Source: CAYQQR01 sp964420035
Lineage (GTDB): Bacteria > Bacteroidota > Bacteroidia > Bacteroidales > SM23-62
Length of the DNA: 64,000 nt
Direction of reading: 5' to 3'
Assembly: GCA_964420035.1 (NCBI GenBank)
Contig: CAYQQR010000010.1
Span: 30,383 to 94,382, forward strand
The notes beneath the pieces are model-generated. The model saw only the letters and a program-made list of their open reading frames with translations. It ran no database searches and had not been told where the DNA came from. Shown here one piece after another: positions 61,973-64,000 of the stretch (position 1 is the first letter of the stretch; each line of letters begins with the position of its first letter). A program made the translations under genes and the position numbers.

Positions 61973-62497
61973 ATGAAAATCAATAAAACTATTCTTGTTC
62001 TGGGATTGATCCTGATTTCAACCTCCTTTAAAAGCAATCGCGGTGATATGAGATATTTAGATGATCATAAAATGGTTCAGGTTGGCATTGTCGTGGATGA
62101 TATGGACAGCGCCATCGAAATGTATTCCCGCGTATTGGGAATGGAAGTATCTGCCACGACCACGGCTTCCTCTTACGAGGGCCGCCCCACCAGGTATAAG
62201 GGTCAGCCCAATGAAAGCACGGCAAAACTGGCTTTTTTCAACCTGGATAACATCAGCATAGAGCTGATCCAGCCTTTAAAAGGCCCCAGTACCTGGGAAG
62301 ATTTTCTCAAGGAACACGGACCGGGTATTCATCACATCGCCTTTAATGTTACCGGCATAGAAGAACATGCAGAAGCTTTTAAATCTGCCGGTTTGCCCGT
62401 GGTACAAAACGGAGGTTGGGACGGGGGCGCGTATGAATATATAGATGCCTCGGAGAAGATGGGTGTGATCATCGAACTGCTGGAACACTACAAATAG
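61973..62497 (+). CDS. VOC-family (glyoxalase-like) exported protein
   Basis: 174 residues from MKINKTILVLGLILIS, which gives an export signal of about 19 residues; upstream codons are leader. The mature part is one VOC unit pair: VQVGIVVDDMDSAIEMYSRVLGME, ISIELIQPL, GPGIHHIAFNV and GVIIELLEHY, with metal-ligand-type Gln, Glu, His and Glu positions. It resembles methylmalonyl-CoA epimerase/glyoxalase folds, but a periplasmic location makes those reactions unlikely. Function unknown. Confidence 0.85.
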   Translation: MKINKTILVLGLILISTSFKSNRGDMRYLDDHKMVQVGIVVDDMDSAIEMYSRVLGMEVSATTTASSYEGRPTRYKGQPNESTAKLAFFNLDNISIELIQPLKGPSTWEDFLKEHGPGIHHIAFNVTGIEEHAEAFKSAGLPVVQNGGWDGGAYEYIDASEKMGVIIELLEHYK

Positions 62498-62516
62498 TTC
62501 GTAACGCTACAGGTCA

Positions 62517-63290
62517 TCAGATGGTTGCCAGGATCCCTCCATCCACGTAGATCACCTGTCCATTGACGAATTTGCTGGCATTGCTGGATAGAAAGATAGC
62601 GGTGCCGATCAGCTCGTCCGGGTCGCCCCATCTTCCGGCAGGGGTGCGTTTTTTCAGCCAGTTGTCAAATTCTTCGTTTTCCGCCAGCGGACGGGTGATA
62701 TCGGTAAGAAAATATCCCGGTCCGATGCCATTGACCTGGATGTCATACTGGGCCCATTCCGTGGCCATGGCCCGGGTGAGCATCTTCAAACCGCCCTTGG
62801 CTGCAGCGTAAGCTCCCGTGGTGTTCCTTCCCAGCTCGCTCATCAGGGAACAGATGTTGATGATCTTGCCTGATTTGCGCCGTATCATTTCTTTAACCAC
62901 TTCCCTGGCTACATTAAAGGCCCCGGTAAGATTGGTATTGATCACTGTATGCCAGTCCTGGTCCTTGAATTCTATCAGGGGCGACCGGATCATGATCCCC
63001 GCGTTGTTGATCAGGACGTCAATGCGCCCGTAGTCCTTTTCAAGATCCAAAACAGCATTCTTTACCTCCTTGGGTTCGGTAATATCGAATACGGAATAGG
63101 AGACTTCAATTTTTTCTTTTTTCATTTCCCGGACAGCGGCTTTAAGCTTATTTTCGTTTCTCCCGTTCAGGATGATGCGGGCACCATTCAATCCCATACC
63201 CCGGGCAATATGGAAACCCAATCCACTACCGGAACCTGTTATTAAAACCGTTTTATCGTCCAGACTGAATAATTTCCTGATGTTCTTCAT
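62517..63290 (-). CDS. SDR-family oxidoreductase, KduD/gluconate-5-dehydrogenase-like
   Basis: 257 residues. Cofactor motif TGSGSGLG, NNAGIMIRSP, catalytic Ser in CSLMSELG and YAAAKGG. The C-terminal GQVIYVDGG is typical of the gluconate 5-dehydrogenase / 2-dehydro-3-deoxy-gluconate 5-dehydrogenase (KduD) group. It would interconvert keto-sugar acids with NAD(P)H in the cytoplasm. No kduI or kdgK is adjacent, so the pathway is unassigned; uronate breakdown is a reasonable guess. Confidence 0.9.
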   Translation of the reverse strand: MKNIRKLFSLDDKTVLITGSGSGLGFHIARGMGLNGARIILNGRNENKLKAAVREMKKEKIEVSYSVFDITEPKEVKNAVLDLEKDYGRIDVLINNAGIMIRSPLIEFKDQDWHTVINTNLTGAFNVAREVVKEMIRRKSGKIINICSLMSELGRNTTGAYAAAKGGLKMLTRAMATEWAQYDIQVNGIGPGYFLTDITRPLAENEEFDNWLKKRTPAGRWGDPDELIGTAIFLSSNASKFVNGQVIYVDGGILATI

Positions 63291-63351
63291 ATCGGTGGCT
63301 TTTCAAGCTGAAAATTACGAAATTTCCTGCTTCTTTCCGCACTCAAACCGC

Positions 63352-63714
63352 TTAAATGCTTTGGGAATCCTGTATTTCTTGCTGTGGTTTTCCGGGAGCA
63401 TCCTCTTTAAAAAGGAATTCAGAAAAGATTATTTTAAGCAGGAGTATCAGAGCAAGCACAATGGCAAAGCCAATGATGGAAGCTGAAGCAGATGCCGATC
63501 TGGACCGGACCACGGCATTGTTTCTCCTGGTTTCCAGCTGTTTTTTGTGAATGCCGAATTTTGCCAGGAAATCCTTAAAATCTTTACGGGGATGTTTTCG
63601 GGACCATTCCCGGTAGTTTGGCTTCAACCTCTGCCCGCAGTTGGAACAGAATACCAGCTCCTGCCTTGCCTCATTCAGCTCTTTACAATGCCTGCATTTC
63701 AAGTAATATGCCAT
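63352..63714 (-). CDS. Zinc-ribbon, single-span membrane protein
   Basis: 120 residues. An N-terminal zinc ribbon has two Cys pairs (CRHC, CSNC; residues about 7-26). A basic linker (PNYREWSRKHPRKDFKDFLAKFG) and a Ser/Ala-rich stretch precede one hydrophobic span (about 80-97). No family is recognised beyond the zinc ribbon. It might tether a metal-binding domain to the inner face of the membrane. Confidence 0.75.
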   Translation of the reverse strand: MAYYLKCRHCKELNEARQELVFCSNCGQRLKPNYREWSRKHPRKDFKDFLAKFGIHKKQLETRRNNAVVRSRSASASASIIGFAIVLALILLLKIIFSEFLFKEDAPGKPQQEIQDSQSI

Positions 63715-64000
63715 ATCAAATTCGAATCTTCACTCTTCAGCTCTTTGGCTCTTCTGCTCTTCCGCTTCGCTGTTCCTCGCTCGTCCCGAAAATCTTAGCA
63801 GCTTTGCTGCTTTAGATTTTCGAGCCTGCCTGTCCGGTAGGCAGGGATCCTCGAAAAATTACGCAAAGTTTGCTTTGCTATTTTTCGGGACTTCGCTCGC
63901 TGCTGCTACTTACTTCCTGCTGAACCGAGGAACAAAGGAACCAAGCCTGCCTGCCTTTAGATTAGTGGTATCCTATTTTTTAATTTACTTTAAAAGAAGA
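63715..64000. repeat. Hairpin-rich intergenic region at the window end
   Basis: This stretch has no gene. It contains the 45-bp repeat shared with 41684-41728 (copy 2, 63780-63824), a CCTGCCT ... AGGCAGG hairpin (63825-63845) and a second double-stem unit CGAAAAAT ... GCAAAG/CTTTGC ... ATTTTTCG (63852-63887). The three elements follow one another directly. It may be a chain of repetitive palindromes. Confidence 0.7.

Overview
The window reads as chromosome of an anaerobic or facultatively anaerobic, glycan-degrading Bacteroidota, probably a marine or sediment Bacteroidales/Marinilabiliales-type organism. The evidence is paired SusC/SusD outer-membrane systems, many lipoprotein signal peptides, a type IX secretion (T9SS) sorting tail, a dense sulfatase cluster, NrfHA ammonification cytochromes, weak Shine-Dalgarno sites and one good TTTG / TAnnTTTG promoter. 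No rRNA, tRNA, CRISPR array or complete insertion sequence was seen.

Region 1 (1-33031) is a large polysaccharide-utilisation locus. The minus-strand arm (13366 down to 1) reads SusC, SusD, SusD, SusC, SusD, a DUF1735-type lipoprotein and a GLUG-repeat T9SS protein that runs off the window. The divergent plus-strand arm (13653-31804) carries a DapA/NanA-type aldolase, three BNR (Asp-box) propeller proteins, five S1-type sulfatases with Cys-type formylglycine motifs, a metallophosphoesterase lipoprotein, a sodium:solute symporter, an L-fucose isomerase and a DUF3748 propeller. A second DapA-type aldolase follows. I infer a sulfated, fucose-containing glycan as substrate. No classical glycoside hydrolase or polysaccharide lyase is visible, so the BNR and DUF3748 propellers are the best candidates for the backbone-cleaving enzymes. 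Two decayed IS4-type transposase 3' ends flank the phosphoesterase gene.

Region 2 (33032-43724) is mostly housekeeping and accessory genes: PEBP, MgtC-like, PolX, Fpg/Nei glycosylase, an odd adenylate-kinase-like protein, an SDR, a small membrane protein, PurD, a GNAT acetyltransferase, DUF72, a C26 glutamine-amidotransferase-like lipoprotein and DUF2891. Region 3 (43725-47505) is a scar zone with tandem repeats, a DUF1801 pseudogene, an orphan SusC fragment and a decayed RraA gene. Intact URO-D-fold methyltransferase-like and MFS transporter genes lie among them.

Region 4 (44752-55688) holds what looks like a corrinoid-dependent methyl-transfer system: two URO-D-fold proteins (one fused to a thioredoxin-like domain and lacking the usual zinc-site His), a corrinoid protein with DxHxxG, a CobW-type GTPase, a RACo-type ferredoxin/ASKHA activator and a GntR/LacI hybrid regulator. 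Together they suggest demethylation of a methoxylated compound. This is the most interesting system in the window.

Region 5 (55697-64000) contains nrfHA, a cupin, a DUF4143 ATPase sitting between that cupin and a truncated second cupin copy, a DUF2267 / eRF1-like (baeRF) / dodecin group, a VOC protein, a KduD-like SDR, a zinc-ribbon membrane protein and hairpin-rich intergenic repeats. One of these repeats is shared with position 41684.
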